DNA of 11,245 bases, from assembly GCA_020860865.1 (NCBI GenBank), contig JAJBTL010000296.1, positions 1 to 11,245 of the forward strand. Reading direction: 5' to 3'. The notes under the pieces are model-generated. The model saw only the letters and a program-made list of their open reading frames with translations, was not told where the DNA came from and searched no databases. This DNA is from Planctomycetota bacterium (GTDB lineage: Bacteria > Planctomycetota > SZUA-567). Both the position numbers and the translations under genes were made by a program. Positions 1 through 7,468 of this stretch are shown here, one piece after another (the stretch's first letter is position 1; the number at the start of each line of letters is the position of its first letter).

Positions 1-861
1 GCCGAAGAGGCCGTCACCCCGGAGCAATCCGGACCTGACACACCGTCCGCCGCTCCCGACCCGGCCGAGCCTCTCGGGCCATTCCGCGTCGCCAGCGTCA
101 CCACACCGAAAAGCGTTTCGGTGGAATATGTCGGGGAGGGGACGCTTAAAATTACCTGCGTCACCCGGGACGCCACCGGCAAGCCGGTTTCGAAAACGGT
201 GGTCACGGAAAAGGTCCAGGCGGAAAACCTCCGGGCCGGCTATTACGTCACCCATCCCGGCCTTCGCGGCCTGTTCATCAAGACCACCGGGACCGTCTCT
301 CTTGAAGAAAGCCACGACCCCGCCGTCTCCGACCCGGTCGACCTGACGGAGCAGTCCCTTACCGCCCTCGAGGGCGCCGCCAGCGCCGCCACCCGGCCGC
401 ACCAGGCCCGCCGCGACGAACTCGCCTCGTTCTCGGGCGGTGTTCCCGTCGCCGGCGAAGACGACGCCGTCTACGCCATCCAGTCGCTGAAACTGGACGA
501 GATCGGCCGCGTCTCTTTCGGCGGCAAGGACTATTCCCTCGCCGATGTCAAACTCGGCGGCGCCGCCAATCTGGCCGGGAACAGCCTCCTCACGCTCCAG
601 ATTCTCGCCGAGGCGACAAACGACATCGCCGCCCTCCGCGACCGTCTCGGCGCGTTCAAGGCCAACATGCTCGAGCACAATATCAGGAGCCTCGACGTTT
701 CCATTGAGAACATCGCCGTCACCGAACACGCCATCCACGACAGCCGCAGCGCCGAGGAACGCGTCAGCTTCACCCGGGGCATGATGCTGGACCAGTCCGG
801 CACCTCCATCCTCGCCCAGGCGAACCAGAAGAGCCAGAACGTGATCTCCCTGTTGCAATAG
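1..861 (+). CDS. Flagellin, C-terminal part (5' end outside window)
   Basis: The reading frame is open from base 1 and gives 286 residues to the TAG stop; the start lies upstream. The last 90 or so residues match the flagellin C-terminal D1/D0 helices: a GAFKANMLEHNIRSL segment, then ENIAVTEHAIHDSRSAEE, then ILAQANQKSQNVISLLQ at the very end. This hydrophobic heptad end is what packs into the filament core and is read by the flagellar export and capping machinery. Residues 1-35 are rich in Pro, Ala and Glu and look like a linker. Residues 36-100 look like a beta-rich domain and 100-190 like a variable surface region. In flagellins such regions sit between the conserved N- and C-terminal helices and face outward. 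I see no frame break. The N-terminal flagellin domain cannot be checked, so a hook-filament junction protein (FlgL-like) is a weaker alternative; the LLQ ending favours flagellin. Confidence 0.8.
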   Translation, partial: AEEAVTPEQSGPDTPSAAPDPAEPLGPFRVASVTTPKSVSVEYVGEGTLKITCVTRDATGKPVSKTVVTEKVQAENLRAGYYVTHPGLRGLFIKTTGTVSLEESHDPAVSDPVDLTEQSLTALEGAASAATRPHQARRDELASFSGGVPVAGEDDAVYAIQSLKLDEIGRVSFGGKDYSLADVKLGGAANLAGNSLLTLQILAEATNDIAALRDRLGAFKANMLEHNIRSLDVSIENIAVTEHAIHDSRSAEERVSFTRGMMLDQSGTSILAQANQKSQNVISLLQ

Positions 862-895
862 CGCGGGGCCAATCTCCGACGGCAATCGCGCCACG

Positions 896-933
896 AAAAA
901 AGGACGCCCGCGTGTGATGCGCGGGCGTCCTTT
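896..933. terminator. Bidirectional intrinsic terminator between flagellin and iolD
   Basis: A perfect 12-bp stem (901-912 with 920-931) closes a 7-base loop and is extended by A-T pairs. On the plus strand it is followed by only three T's. On the minus strand it is followed by at least five T's (the A run at 896-900). It therefore fits best as the terminator of iolD, about 95 bases past the iolD stop, while also able to end the flagellin transcript 40 bases past its stop. Confidence 0.85.
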
Positions 934-1025
934 GGGTTGGTGCGTTGTTGTCGTGTCATGTGATCCGGTCGCGTCATTGACCAGGGCGTTCGAGAGCACA
1001 GGCTCCCGGGCGTAAGCGGAATTTC

Positions 1026-2951
1026 TTAGTAGATCCGCGCCTTTTTAAGCATTTCCACCTTGTCCCGATATGCTTCCTTGCATTTCTCGCTCTTCGTCAC
1101 TTCGGCGCAGCCGACATGCCACCAACTGTCGTAGTCGTGGGTCATGCTCTTCGGCAGGACCTTGGCGTCGATGAGGACGGGGCGCGTTTCCTTTAAGCTG
1201 TCCTTGAGAGCTGCTTCGAACTCTTCCAGCGTCTTGACCGAATAGGTCTTGTAGCCGTAGCCTTCCGCCACCTTGGCGAAGTCGATGTGCATGAGGTCGC
1301 CGTCGAGTTTCCCCGATTTCGCGTTCCGCTTCCGGAACTCGGTGGCGAGGGAGCCGATGCCTTTTCCCATTTGCAGGTTGTTGATGCAGCCGAAGCCGGA
1401 GTTGTCGAACAGCATGACGTTGATTTTGACCCCTTCCTGCACCGCCGTCACCATTTCCGAATGGAGCATGAGGAAGCTGCCGTCGCCGCACATGGCGTAG
1501 ACTTCCCGGTCCGGGCAGGCCAATTTCGATCCAAGGGTGCCGGCGATTTCGTAGCCCATGCAGGAATAGCCGTATTCCATGTTGTAGGTGTCCCGGACGT
1601 CCGTTTCCCACATCCGCTGCAGATCCCCGGGAAGCGCGCCGGCGGCGCCGACGATGATGGCGTCGGCCGGGATGATTTTCCGCATGGACACGAGGGCGGC
1701 CGTTTCCGTCAGGGTGCTGCCGGTGATTTTGTTGAATTCCTCCACCGTCCGCGGGTCCCGCTCCGCCACTTCCGGTTCGTACCCGGGGCCGTAGTTCAGT
1801 GTCGCGAGGCGCTCCATCTCCTTGGCCCAGCCGTCCCGGGCGTCGGCGATTTCGTTCTTGTAGGCGGCCTTGTAGTCGCCGAGGGCGGCCGAGAGTTTGC
1901 CGATAGTCGCCTTGGCGTCACCGATCATCCTGACGGCGTCCATCTTTTCGGCATGGAACGGGTGGACGTTAATGGATACGAACTTCACGTCCGGATTGGC
2001 ATAAATGGTCTTGGACGCTGTCGTGAAGTCGGAAAAACGGGTGCCGACGCCGATAATCACATCCGCCATCCCGGCGATGGCGTTGGCGGCGGAATTGCCG
2101 GTGGTGCCGACGCCGCCGAGGTTCAGCGGATGGCTGGTCCGGATGGCCGACTTGCCGGCCTGGCTTTCGCCCATCGGGATGTTGTGCTTTTCGCAGAACT
2201 TCGCCAGTTCTTCCCCGGCTTCCGAATAGCGGACGCCGCCGCCAATTACCACCATCGGATATTTCGCCGCCTTAATAACCGCGACCGCGTCGGCGATTTC
2301 CTCGTCGACCGCCGCCGGGCGGGTGATGCGGTGGACCCGTTTTTTGAAGAAATAGTCCGGGAAGTCCCACGCCTCGCCCTGGACGTCCTGCGGCATCGCC
2401 ACGCAGACCGCGCCGGTCTGGGCCGGGTCCGTCAGGACGCGCATGGCATTAATAAGGGCGGTCATGAGTTGTTCCGGCCGGCTTACCCGGTCCCAATAGC
2501 GGCAGACCGCCTTGAAGGCGTCGTTCGTGGTAACGGTCAGGTTGGTCGGATTCTCGACCTGCTGGAGGACGGGATCCGGCTGCCGGGTGGCGAAGGTATC
2601 GCCCGGGAAGAGGAGGAGCGGCACGTTGTTGACCGTCGCCAGGCCGGCGGCGGTGACCATGTTGGCGGCGCCCGGTCCGATGGAGGAGACGCAGGCGATG
2701 ATTTTCCGCCGGTTGTTCTGCTTGGCGAACGCGGTGGCGACGTGGGCCATGCCTTGTTCGTTTTTCCCCATGAAAACCTTCAATTGTCCCGGGTCTTCGT
2801 CCAATGCCTGGCCAATCCCGACGACGCAGCCGTGACCGAAGACGGTGAACACGCCTTCGACAAATTTCGTCTCCACGCCATCGAACGAGACATACTGGTT
2901 GTCCAGGAACTTGACCAGGGCCTGGCCGGTGGTCATTCGGGTGGTTGCCAT
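1026..2951 (-). CDS. iolD: 3D-(3,5/4)-trihydroxycyclohexane-1,2-dione hydrolase (IolD)
   Basis: This thiamine-diphosphate enzyme of cytoplasmic myo-inositol catabolism opens the ring of the trione/diketo intermediate to give 5-deoxy-glucuronate. The 641-residue product has the usual family length and agrees closely, over its whole length, with what I remember of Bacillus IolD. Numbered from the ATG at 2951, the N-terminal pyrimidine-binding domain carries the ThDP-activating Glu in GKNEQGMAH (Glu65) and the TFATRQPDPVLQQVE block. The central domain has AGKS and GVGTRFSDF. The C-terminal domain has the Mg-ThDP motif GDGSFLMLHSE (GDG 489-491) ending in FDNSGFGCINN, and the C-terminal DYDSWWHVG block typical of IolD. 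An ATG at 2957 is also in frame, but the GGAG at 2961-2964 is 3 bases from it and 9 from the ATG at 2951, so I chose 2951. No other iol gene lies nearby. Control by the divergent ROK protein is inferred from position. Confidence 0.95.
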   Translation of the reverse strand: MATTRMTTGQALVKFLDNQYVSFDGVETKFVEGVFTVFGHGCVVGIGQALDEDPGQLKVFMGKNEQGMAHVATAFAKQNNRRKIIACVSSIGPGAANMVTAAGLATVNNVPLLLFPGDTFATRQPDPVLQQVENPTNLTVTTNDAFKAVCRYWDRVSRPEQLMTALINAMRVLTDPAQTGAVCVAMPQDVQGEAWDFPDYFFKKRVHRITRPAAVDEEIADAVAVIKAAKYPMVVIGGGVRYSEAGEELAKFCEKHNIPMGESQAGKSAIRTSHPLNLGGVGTTGNSAANAIAGMADVIIGVGTRFSDFTTASKTIYANPDVKFVSINVHPFHAEKMDAVRMIGDAKATIGKLSAALGDYKAAYKNEIADARDGWAKEMERLATLNYGPGYEPEVAERDPRTVEEFNKITGSTLTETAALVSMRKIIPADAIIVGAAGALPGDLQRMWETDVRDTYNMEYGYSCMGYEIAGTLGSKLACPDREVYAMCGDGSFLMLHSEMVTAVQEGVKINVMLFDNSGFGCINNLQMGKGIGSLATEFRKRNAKSGKLDGDLMHIDFAKVAEGYGYKTYSVKTLEEFEAALKDSLKETRPVLIDAKVLPKSMTHDYDSWWHVGCAEVTKSEKCKEAYRDKVEMLKKARIY

Positions 2952-2957
2952 GTGCAT

Positions 2958-3440
2958 ACTCTCCGTTGCTGTGACCCGGCTGCGGCCGGCGTCGAGTGTC
3001 CGTGGTTGTCCCGGCGCAACGCAGCGCCGGGCGGAACGGTTACAATAAAAAATGTATAAACAGATTTTCCCGCAAAAACAGCCAAAGGATTCCTGCCATA
3101 ACCTGTTGTGTATTAGCGACTATTTAAACAATCGGCAAGGCCTCGGGGAATTCCGCTTCGCAGTCGAAGCGATCGATTCTCAATTCATTTTACCAACTGT
3201 TCCGGTTTAGTCAAGTGGTGAAGGCAAATTTAAATTTTGAAAGTCCGCCGACACCGGGTAAAAGCCATCCAGGCGAATGCTTTTTGCCTACGGCGACGGC
3301 TGTGTGGTGGAAGCGGAAGAATTCGTCAGGAGTTTATCGTAATTATGGCTATTTTCACTTAAGTGCTTGCAGTTCCTTTTGCATGACGGCATATTTACCG
3401 TAGTGACCACCCAGACAACCATCAGCCCGGGAGCTGAACA
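2958..3440. promoter_or_regulatory. iolD / ROK-regulator divergent control region
   Basis: No convincing gene lies in these 483 bases, which are clearly more AT-rich than the flanks. Visible structures are: an 8-bp perfect stem (3010-3017 with 3024-3031, loop AACGCA) in the iolD leader; a minus-strand TATACA box (3053-3058) without a good -35, a weak iolD promoter candidate; a 7-bp inverted repeat CGCTTCG-CAGT-CGAAGCG (3154-3171); a 12-bp AT palindrome AAATTTAAATTT (3226-3237); and a 10-bp palindrome CACTTAAGTG (3356-3365). Any of the last three could be an operator for the ROK repressor. I cannot choose between them from the sequence. Confidence 0.5.
3237..3264 (+). promoter_or_regulatory. 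Candidate sigma70-type promoter for the ROK gene
   Basis: TTGAAA (3237-3242) and TAAAAG (3259-3264) are 16 bases apart, matching the consensus at 5 of 6 and 4 of 6 positions. The -35 box touches the AAATTTAAATTT palindrome (3226-3237), so a protein bound there could compete with polymerase. The implied leader is about 170 bases. A second weaker pair, TTGCAG then CATATT near 3367-3395, lies closer to the gene. Confidence 0.35.
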
Positions 3441-4835
3441 ATGCAAACCAAAAAGTCGAGTCGCAGCTCATTAAAAACCCTTAAATACCACAACCGCCAC
3501 GCGGTATTGCAATATATTCGCCGTCATGAAAACGCCTCTGTCGCCGAAATCGCCAAGCATACCAGCCTGAGCAAAATGACGGTTCATAACATTATCGAAC
3601 ACTATCTCCAGATCGGCATTATCCAGGAAGCCGGGAAGGGCAGTTCCACCGACGAAGGCGGCAAAAAGCCGAAGCTGTTCGCCTTCAATCCGGAGTACCG
3701 GTACATCTTCAGCGTCAGGATTGTCGAACAGTCTCTGTCCGCCGCCCTCACCAACCTGAACGGCGAAGTGTCGGCGAGCCACACCGCCTTTCACGGCCAG
3801 GACACCAGCCTCGACGACATTATCCGGCTTATCCGGGAGTCCTTCATCACCCTGACGAAACGCCGAAAAGTCGCGCCGGAAGACTGCCTCGGCGCCGCCG
3901 TCGGCTGCCACGGCATTATCGATGTCGACCGGGGCGTGTGCATCATATCACCGCATTTCGTCTCGTGGGGCAGTGACGTTCCGGTCCGCGATCTCGTGAG
4001 CGCATTCCTGCCGGAGAACATCCCCGTCCTCGTGGACAACTGGATGCGCTACCACGCCTACGGCGAATTGAAGACGCGCCGCGACGGCGTCGACCGCTTC
4101 TTCCTTATCGGCACCGAATACGACGGCCTGGCCGGCGGCATGGTCACGGATGGCGAACTGCACCGCGGCGACCTTTGCCTGTCCGGCGAAATCGGCCACA
4201 TGGTTGTCGACCCGGACAGTACGACGGTGTGCGCCTGCGGCGGCAAAGGCTGCCTTGAAGTCGCTGTCTCGCCGCGCCGGCTGGAAGAACGGGCTCTGGC
4301 CCTCAAGGACATTTTCCCCGATTCCGTTCTCTTCGCCGGCAAGGAGGACCGTCCGCCCACCTTCGACACCATCCTCGCCGCCTCAAATAACGGCGACAAA
4401 CTCGCCTGCACCCTGGTGGACAGCGCTGTCCGCCACTTCGCCATTGCCATCAACAACCTCGTCTATGCCTGCGATCCCGGGCTCATCATCATTCAGGGCG
4501 AATACGCCAAGGCCGGGCCGTATTTCCTGAATAACCTCAGGGAAATGGTCAGTAATCTCACGCTTCTCCGCATGCAGAAATCCATCCATGTCGAATATTC
4601 GAACCTGGACGACGAGTACAGCCTGATCGGCGGGGCCTGTTACCTGGCGGATCGATTCTTCGAAGATGTGAACGGCGTGCGAAGCATTCGGCGGACTGTC
4701 AATCCTTGGCCCGGCCGACGCTCCACCAGGCCAGGCAAAACGCCGCCGCGCCGGCGACCGCCAGAACGACGTAATGGTATGGCGAGACGTCCTGTCCGAA
4801 CGCGCGCTGGCGAATGGCCTGCGAGGCGTGGCTGA
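3441..4835 (+). CDS. ROK-family transcriptional repressor (NagC/XylR type)
   Basis: The product is a cytoplasmic DNA-binding sugar-responsive regulator of 464 residues. Residues 15-65 form a winged helix-turn-helix (NRHAVLQYIRRHENASVAEI, then LSKMTVHNIIEHY), followed by a Lys/Gly wing. The ROK sugar-kinase-like fold follows, with the zinc site as His253 in GEIGHM and CACGGKGCLE (Cys264, 266, 271). The ATP-binding DxGxT motif of ROK kinases is absent (SVRIVEQSLSAALT instead), and the kinase catalytic Asp position falls on Trp201 in VDNWMRYHAYGE. It is therefore a regulator and not a kinase. GGGAG stands 7 bases before the ATG. Its divergent position from iolD suggests control of inositol use; the ligand is not known. 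Residues from about 415 onward are an Arg/Pro-rich tail beyond the normal family end, encoded over the 3' end of the convergent permease gene. That tail may be read-through from a lost stop or a frameshift. Confidence 0.88.
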   Translation: MQTKKSSRSSLKTLKYHNRHAVLQYIRRHENASVAEIAKHTSLSKMTVHNIIEHYLQIGIIQEAGKGSSTDEGGKKPKLFAFNPEYRYIFSVRIVEQSLSAALTNLNGEVSASHTAFHGQDTSLDDIIRLIRESFITLTKRRKVAPEDCLGAAVGCHGIIDVDRGVCIISPHFVSWGSDVPVRDLVSAFLPENIPVLVDNWMRYHAYGELKTRRDGVDRFFLIGTEYDGLAGGMVTDGELHRGDLCLSGEIGHMVVDPDSTTVCACGGKGCLEVAVSPRRLEERALALKDIFPDSVLFAGKEDRPPTFDTILAASNNGDKLACTLVDSAVRHFAIAINNLVYACDPGLIIIQGEYAKAGPYFLNNLREMVSNLTLLRMQKSIHVEYSNLDDEYSLIGGACYLADRFFEDVNGVRSIRRTVNPWPGRRSTRPGKTPPRRRPPERRNGMARRPVRTRAGEWPARRG

Positions 4836-5433
4836 GGGGCAGGATCTGGAGGATGGTTTTGGCCCAGCCCGGCAGGCTGTCCAGGGGGAAAACGGTGCCG
4901 CCAAGGAATGCCATCGGCGTGATGACGAAGTTACTGAGAAGCGCCTGATCGGCGTGGGAAGTGATGAGCATCGCCAGCGCCACCGCCAACGCGGAAAAGA
5001 CAAACCCGTTCAGCCCCACCGCCAGCCAGACGCCAAACCCGGTGTGTATGCGGACGCCGAAGGCCAATCCGATAAGTCCGATCACCGCGACAGCAAGAAG
5101 CACCCGGGTCAGTCCGGAACAAATCTCTCCGAGAACATAGGCCGGCCGGGTGGCGGGCGAGGCCTGGATTTCCTCGAATATCCCTGAATAAAACCGTGAT
5201 ATATTGATTTCCCCGGCAATGGCGAAGGCCTGGGTCATGCTCGCCATGGCGATAAGGCCGGGGAGGAGGAAGTCGATATAGCGCTGGCCGTCGACCCGAA
5301 TCGATCCGCCGAGGGCGAGGCCAAACGTCAGCATGTAGAGAAGGGGGGACACGGCCATCCCGGCCAGGATCCGTTTCAGGCGGCGGCGGAGTAGCACCAT
5401 TTCCCGCCAGTAGACGGCGATAAACGACTGCAT
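4699..5433 (-). CDS. ABC-2 type transporter permease
   Basis: This 244-residue inner-membrane protein is the channel half of an ABC exporter, of the DrrB/NodJ/YadH type. It has about six hydrophobic segments: roughly residues 24-42, 53-73, 107-127, 134-157, 168-184 and 221-238. The diagnostic ABC-2 block is FPLDSLPGWAKTILQILPL (182-200) followed by SHASQAIR, and EEIQASPATRPAYVLGE (87-103) matches the cytoplasmic coupling stretch. Its start codon shares one base with the stop of the upstream ATPase gene (TGATG on the minus strand), so the two are likely translationally coupled and form one exporter. The substrate (lipid, drug or polysaccharide) cannot be read from the sequence. The last 137 bases overlap the 3' end of the ROK gene on the other strand, and no terminator is seen between them. 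Confidence 0.9.
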   Translation of the reverse strand: MQSFIAVYWREMVLLRRRLKRILAGMAVSPLLYMLTFGLALGGSIRVDGQRYIDFLLPGLIAMASMTQAFAIAGEINISRFYSGIFEEIQASPATRPAYVLGEICSGLTRVLLAVAVIGLIGLAFGVRIHTGFGVWLAVGLNGFVFSALAVALAMLITSHADQALLSNFVITPMAFLGGTVFPLDSLPGWAKTILQILPLSHASQAIRQRAFGQDVSPYHYVVLAVAGAAAFCLAWWSVGRAKD

Positions 5434-6272
5434 CAGCCGACCCTCCGGCCGGTAAGGGCGAGGAAGGCGTCCTCGAGGTTGACGCGCCTGACGGTGAAGG
5501 CGGCATCGCTGGCGGCGATGTGGTGGTTCGCCTCGTCCCGGCTGTGGAAGTACACTGTTTCAAGTTCCGTTTCGCCAACCCGGTCCACGGCCCACTGGCC
5601 GACGCGGCTGATAAGTTCCCCGGGCGTTCCCTCCTGGACGAGACGGCCCTGGTCGAGGAATCCGACCCGGTCGGCGAGGAATTCGGCCTCTTCTATGTAA
5701 TGGGTGGTGAGAAAGACGGTGATGCCGTCCTGACGGACTTTCTTGACAAGGTTCCAGATGCGGCGGCGGATGGCCGGATCGAGGCCGGCTGTCGGCTCGT
5801 CCAGGAACAGGATGCGCGGCTGATGGAGAAGGGCGCGGGCGATCATGAGGCGGCGTTTCATCCCGCCGGACAGGGTCTTGACCCGGCTGTTCGCCCGGTC
5901 CGCCAGTTCGACATAGTCGAGAAGAAGGGCCGACCGTTCCCGCCTGAGCGCCGCCGGCATGGAAAACAACCGGCCGTGAAACTCGAGGTTTTCCCTGACC
6001 GTCAGTTCGCCGTCGAGGTTGTTCGACTGCCCGGCCAGGCCGCAGAGGCGACGGAGGCGCGGCTGATCCTGGAGAATGTCCGAACCGGCGATGCGGGCCT
6101 GCCCGGACGTCGGCCGGGTCAAGCCGTTAATAATGCGCATGGTGGTTGTCTTGCCGGCGCCGTTCGGGCCGAGGAAGGCGTAGAGGCAACCTTCCGGCAC
6201 GGCGAGGTCGAGCCGGTCGAGGGCGCGGGTGGCGCCGTAGACCTTTACCAGGTTTTCCAGTTCGAGTATCAT
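5433..6272 (-). CDS. ABC-2 type exporter ATP-binding protein
   Basis: This 279-residue cytoplasmic ATPase powers the permease encoded directly downstream. It has Walker A GPNGAGKT (35-42), the Q-loop Gln82, signature LSGGMKRR (134-141), Walker B ILFLDEPTAGLDP (154-166) and switch His191. The family C-terminal region ends in the NLEDAFLALTG motif (265-274) typical of DrrA/NodI/CcmA-like exporters. An in-frame TAA lies six codons before the ATG and no other start codon lies between, so the start is firm even though the nearest GAGGA is 16 bases away. A minus-strand promoter lies about 50 bases upstream. It has low similarity to the importer ATPase at 7461 and belongs to a different class. Confidence 0.93.
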   Translation of the reverse strand: MILELENLVKVYGATRALDRLDLAVPEGCLYAFLGPNGAGKTTTMRIINGLTRPTSGQARIAGSDILQDQPRLRRLCGLAGQSNNLDGELTVRENLEFHGRLFSMPAALRRERSALLLDYVELADRANSRVKTLSGGMKRRLMIARALLHQPRILFLDEPTAGLDPAIRRRIWNLVKKVRQDGITVFLTTHYIEEAEFLADRVGFLDQGRLVQEGTPGELISRVGQWAVDRVGETELETVYFHSRDEANHHIAASDAAFTVRRVNLEDAFLALTGRRVG

Positions 6273-6320
6273 GTCGGCCGGTTTTTATTCCTCTTCATCT
6301 TTCAGGCAACGGGCGTCAGG

Positions 6321-6348
6321 ATTATAGCGTCCGCTTTCGGCAGGTCGA
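6321..6348 (-). promoter_or_regulatory. sigma70-type promoter for the ABC-2 exporter operon
   Basis: On the minus strand TCGACC (6343-6348) and a perfect TATAAT (6321-6326) are 16 bases apart, giving a leader of about 40 bases before the ATPase ATG. The same AT-rich bases could serve a weak plus-strand -10 (TATAGC) for the divergent permease at 6359, so the two directions may share or compete for this 86-base region. Confidence 0.55.
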
Positions 6349-6358
6349 TGTGAAAAAA

Positions 6359-7468
6359 ATGCCGGACCGTCACCGAACGCGGTCTGTCCGAACATGTGGC
6401 AAGGAGTATATCATTCGTCATAGCCGCCACAGCCGCCTGTCGCCACGGGTGACGGGTTTATTGTTTTTCATCATCCTCTGCGTCCTGGCCGGAGCGTCGC
6501 TCGTCCATGGCGAGTTGCCGTTTTCCCTGCGGGAAGTCGGGGAAATCCTCTGGGGCGCGGTCGGCGGCAGCGGCGACGCGGACCTGGCCCGCACCATGAT
6601 CATCTGCGAAATCCGCCTGCCACGCATCGTCACCGCCCTCGTTGCCGGCGCCGCTCTTGGCGTGTCCGGGGCGATTTTTCAGGGGCTTCTCCTGAACCCG
6701 TTGGCCGATCCATACACGCTCGGGGTGTCGTCCGGCGCGGCCCTTGGGGCGGCATTGGTCATAACGGCGCCGCTCGTTTTTCCGGGCGCCGCGTTCCTCG
6801 AGAACCCGTGGGCCTTGACGGCGGGGGCGTTTTTCATGGCCCTTGGCACGTTGGCGGCGGTGGTGGCGCTGGCCCGGGATCGGCAGGGGCATCTGGCACC
6901 GACCAGTTTGATATTGGCCGGCGTCATCCTTTCCGCCATCATGTCGGCGGCTATCTCGTTTGTGAAATACCTCGCGGGCGATCAGGTCGCGTCCATCGTG
7001 TTTTGGCTCCTGGGCAGTTTTCAGGCCAGGACCTGGTCCGACGCCCTCGTCGTCACCCTGTTTTTTCTCCCTGCCATGTCGGCGGCGTTGTGGGCGGCGG
7101 TTGATTTGAACATCATGACCCTCGGCGTCCGCTCGGCTGAGACGATGGGAGTCAATACCCGCCGGGTCCGGCTGGTTCTCCTCCTCGCCGCCAGCCTGGC
7201 GGCGGCGGCGGCGGTGTCGGTGGCGGGGATAATCGGCTTTGTCGGCCTTATCGTGCCGCATGTCATGCGCCTCCTCGCCGGGCCGGATCACCGGTCCCTG
7301 CTGCCGCTGTCCGCCCTCGGCGGGGCCGTCCTTCTTCTCGGCGCCGACACGCTTATCCGGACCGTCCTGCCGGGGGAAATCCCGGTCGGCGTCCTCACCG
7401 CGCTCCTGGCCGGACCGGCGTTTCTGGCCATTTTCCGCCGGCGCATGGGGAGGCTCCTGGATGAATGA
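6359..7468 (+). CDS. FecCD/BtuC-family ABC importer permease
   Basis: This inner-membrane permease belongs to the class that imports vitamin B12, siderophores or heme. The 369 residues contain about ten hydrophobic segments. Family landmarks are RLPRIVTALVAGAALGVSG (86-104), then FQGLLLNPLADPYTLGVSSGAALGA (107-131), WLLGSF (216-221), ETMGVNTRRVRLVLL (261-275, the ATPase-coupling loop) and GFVGLIVPHVMRLL with GPDHR (293-311). It shares 8 bases with the ATPase gene downstream, so the two are coupled. The start is uncertain. ATG 6359 and GTG 6350 are in frame but lack a good ribosome-binding site. A clean AAGGAG at 6401-6406 precedes an in-frame ATT at 6413, which would remove the Arg/His-rich leader. 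Substrate assignment to cobalamin or a related metal chelate rests on the downstream riboswitch and chelatase. Confidence 0.92.
   Translation: MPDRHRTRSVRTCGKEYIIRHSRHSRLSPRVTGLLFFIILCVLAGASLVHGELPFSLREVGEILWGAVGGSGDADLARTMIICEIRLPRIVTALVAGAALGVSGAIFQGLLLNPLADPYTLGVSSGAALGAALVITAPLVFPGAAFLENPWALTAGAFFMALGTLAAVVALARDRQGHLAPTSLILAGVILSAIMSAAISFVKYLAGDQVASIVFWLLGSFQARTWSDALVVTLFFLPAMSAALWAAVDLNIMTLGVRSAETMGVNTRRVRLVLLLAASLAAAAAVSVAGIIGFVGLIVPHVMRLLAGPDHRSLLPLSALGGAVLLLGADTLIRTVLPGEIPVGVLTALLAGPAFLAIFRRRMGRLLDE

Noticed and set aside
1287..3059. 590-codon open frame on the plus strand
   Set aside because: It lies antisense to iolD, is rich in His/Arg/Gly/Asp as expected for a shadow frame in GC-rich DNA, and shows no known domain, while the minus-strand frame is a full-length IolD.
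3215..3403. 62-codon open frame before the ROK gene
   Set aside because: It has no ribosome-binding site, no recognisable domain and lies in AT-rich control DNA with different base composition.
4836..5400. Plus-strand frame 4774-5187 as a separate gene downstream of the ROK repressor
   Set aside because: It is antisense to the ABC-2 permease, whose motifs and coupling to the ATPase are clear.
6273..6358. Possible second cobalamin riboswitch before the permease gene
   Set aside because: The 86-base gap contains none of the conserved B12 aptamer segments and is too short for one.
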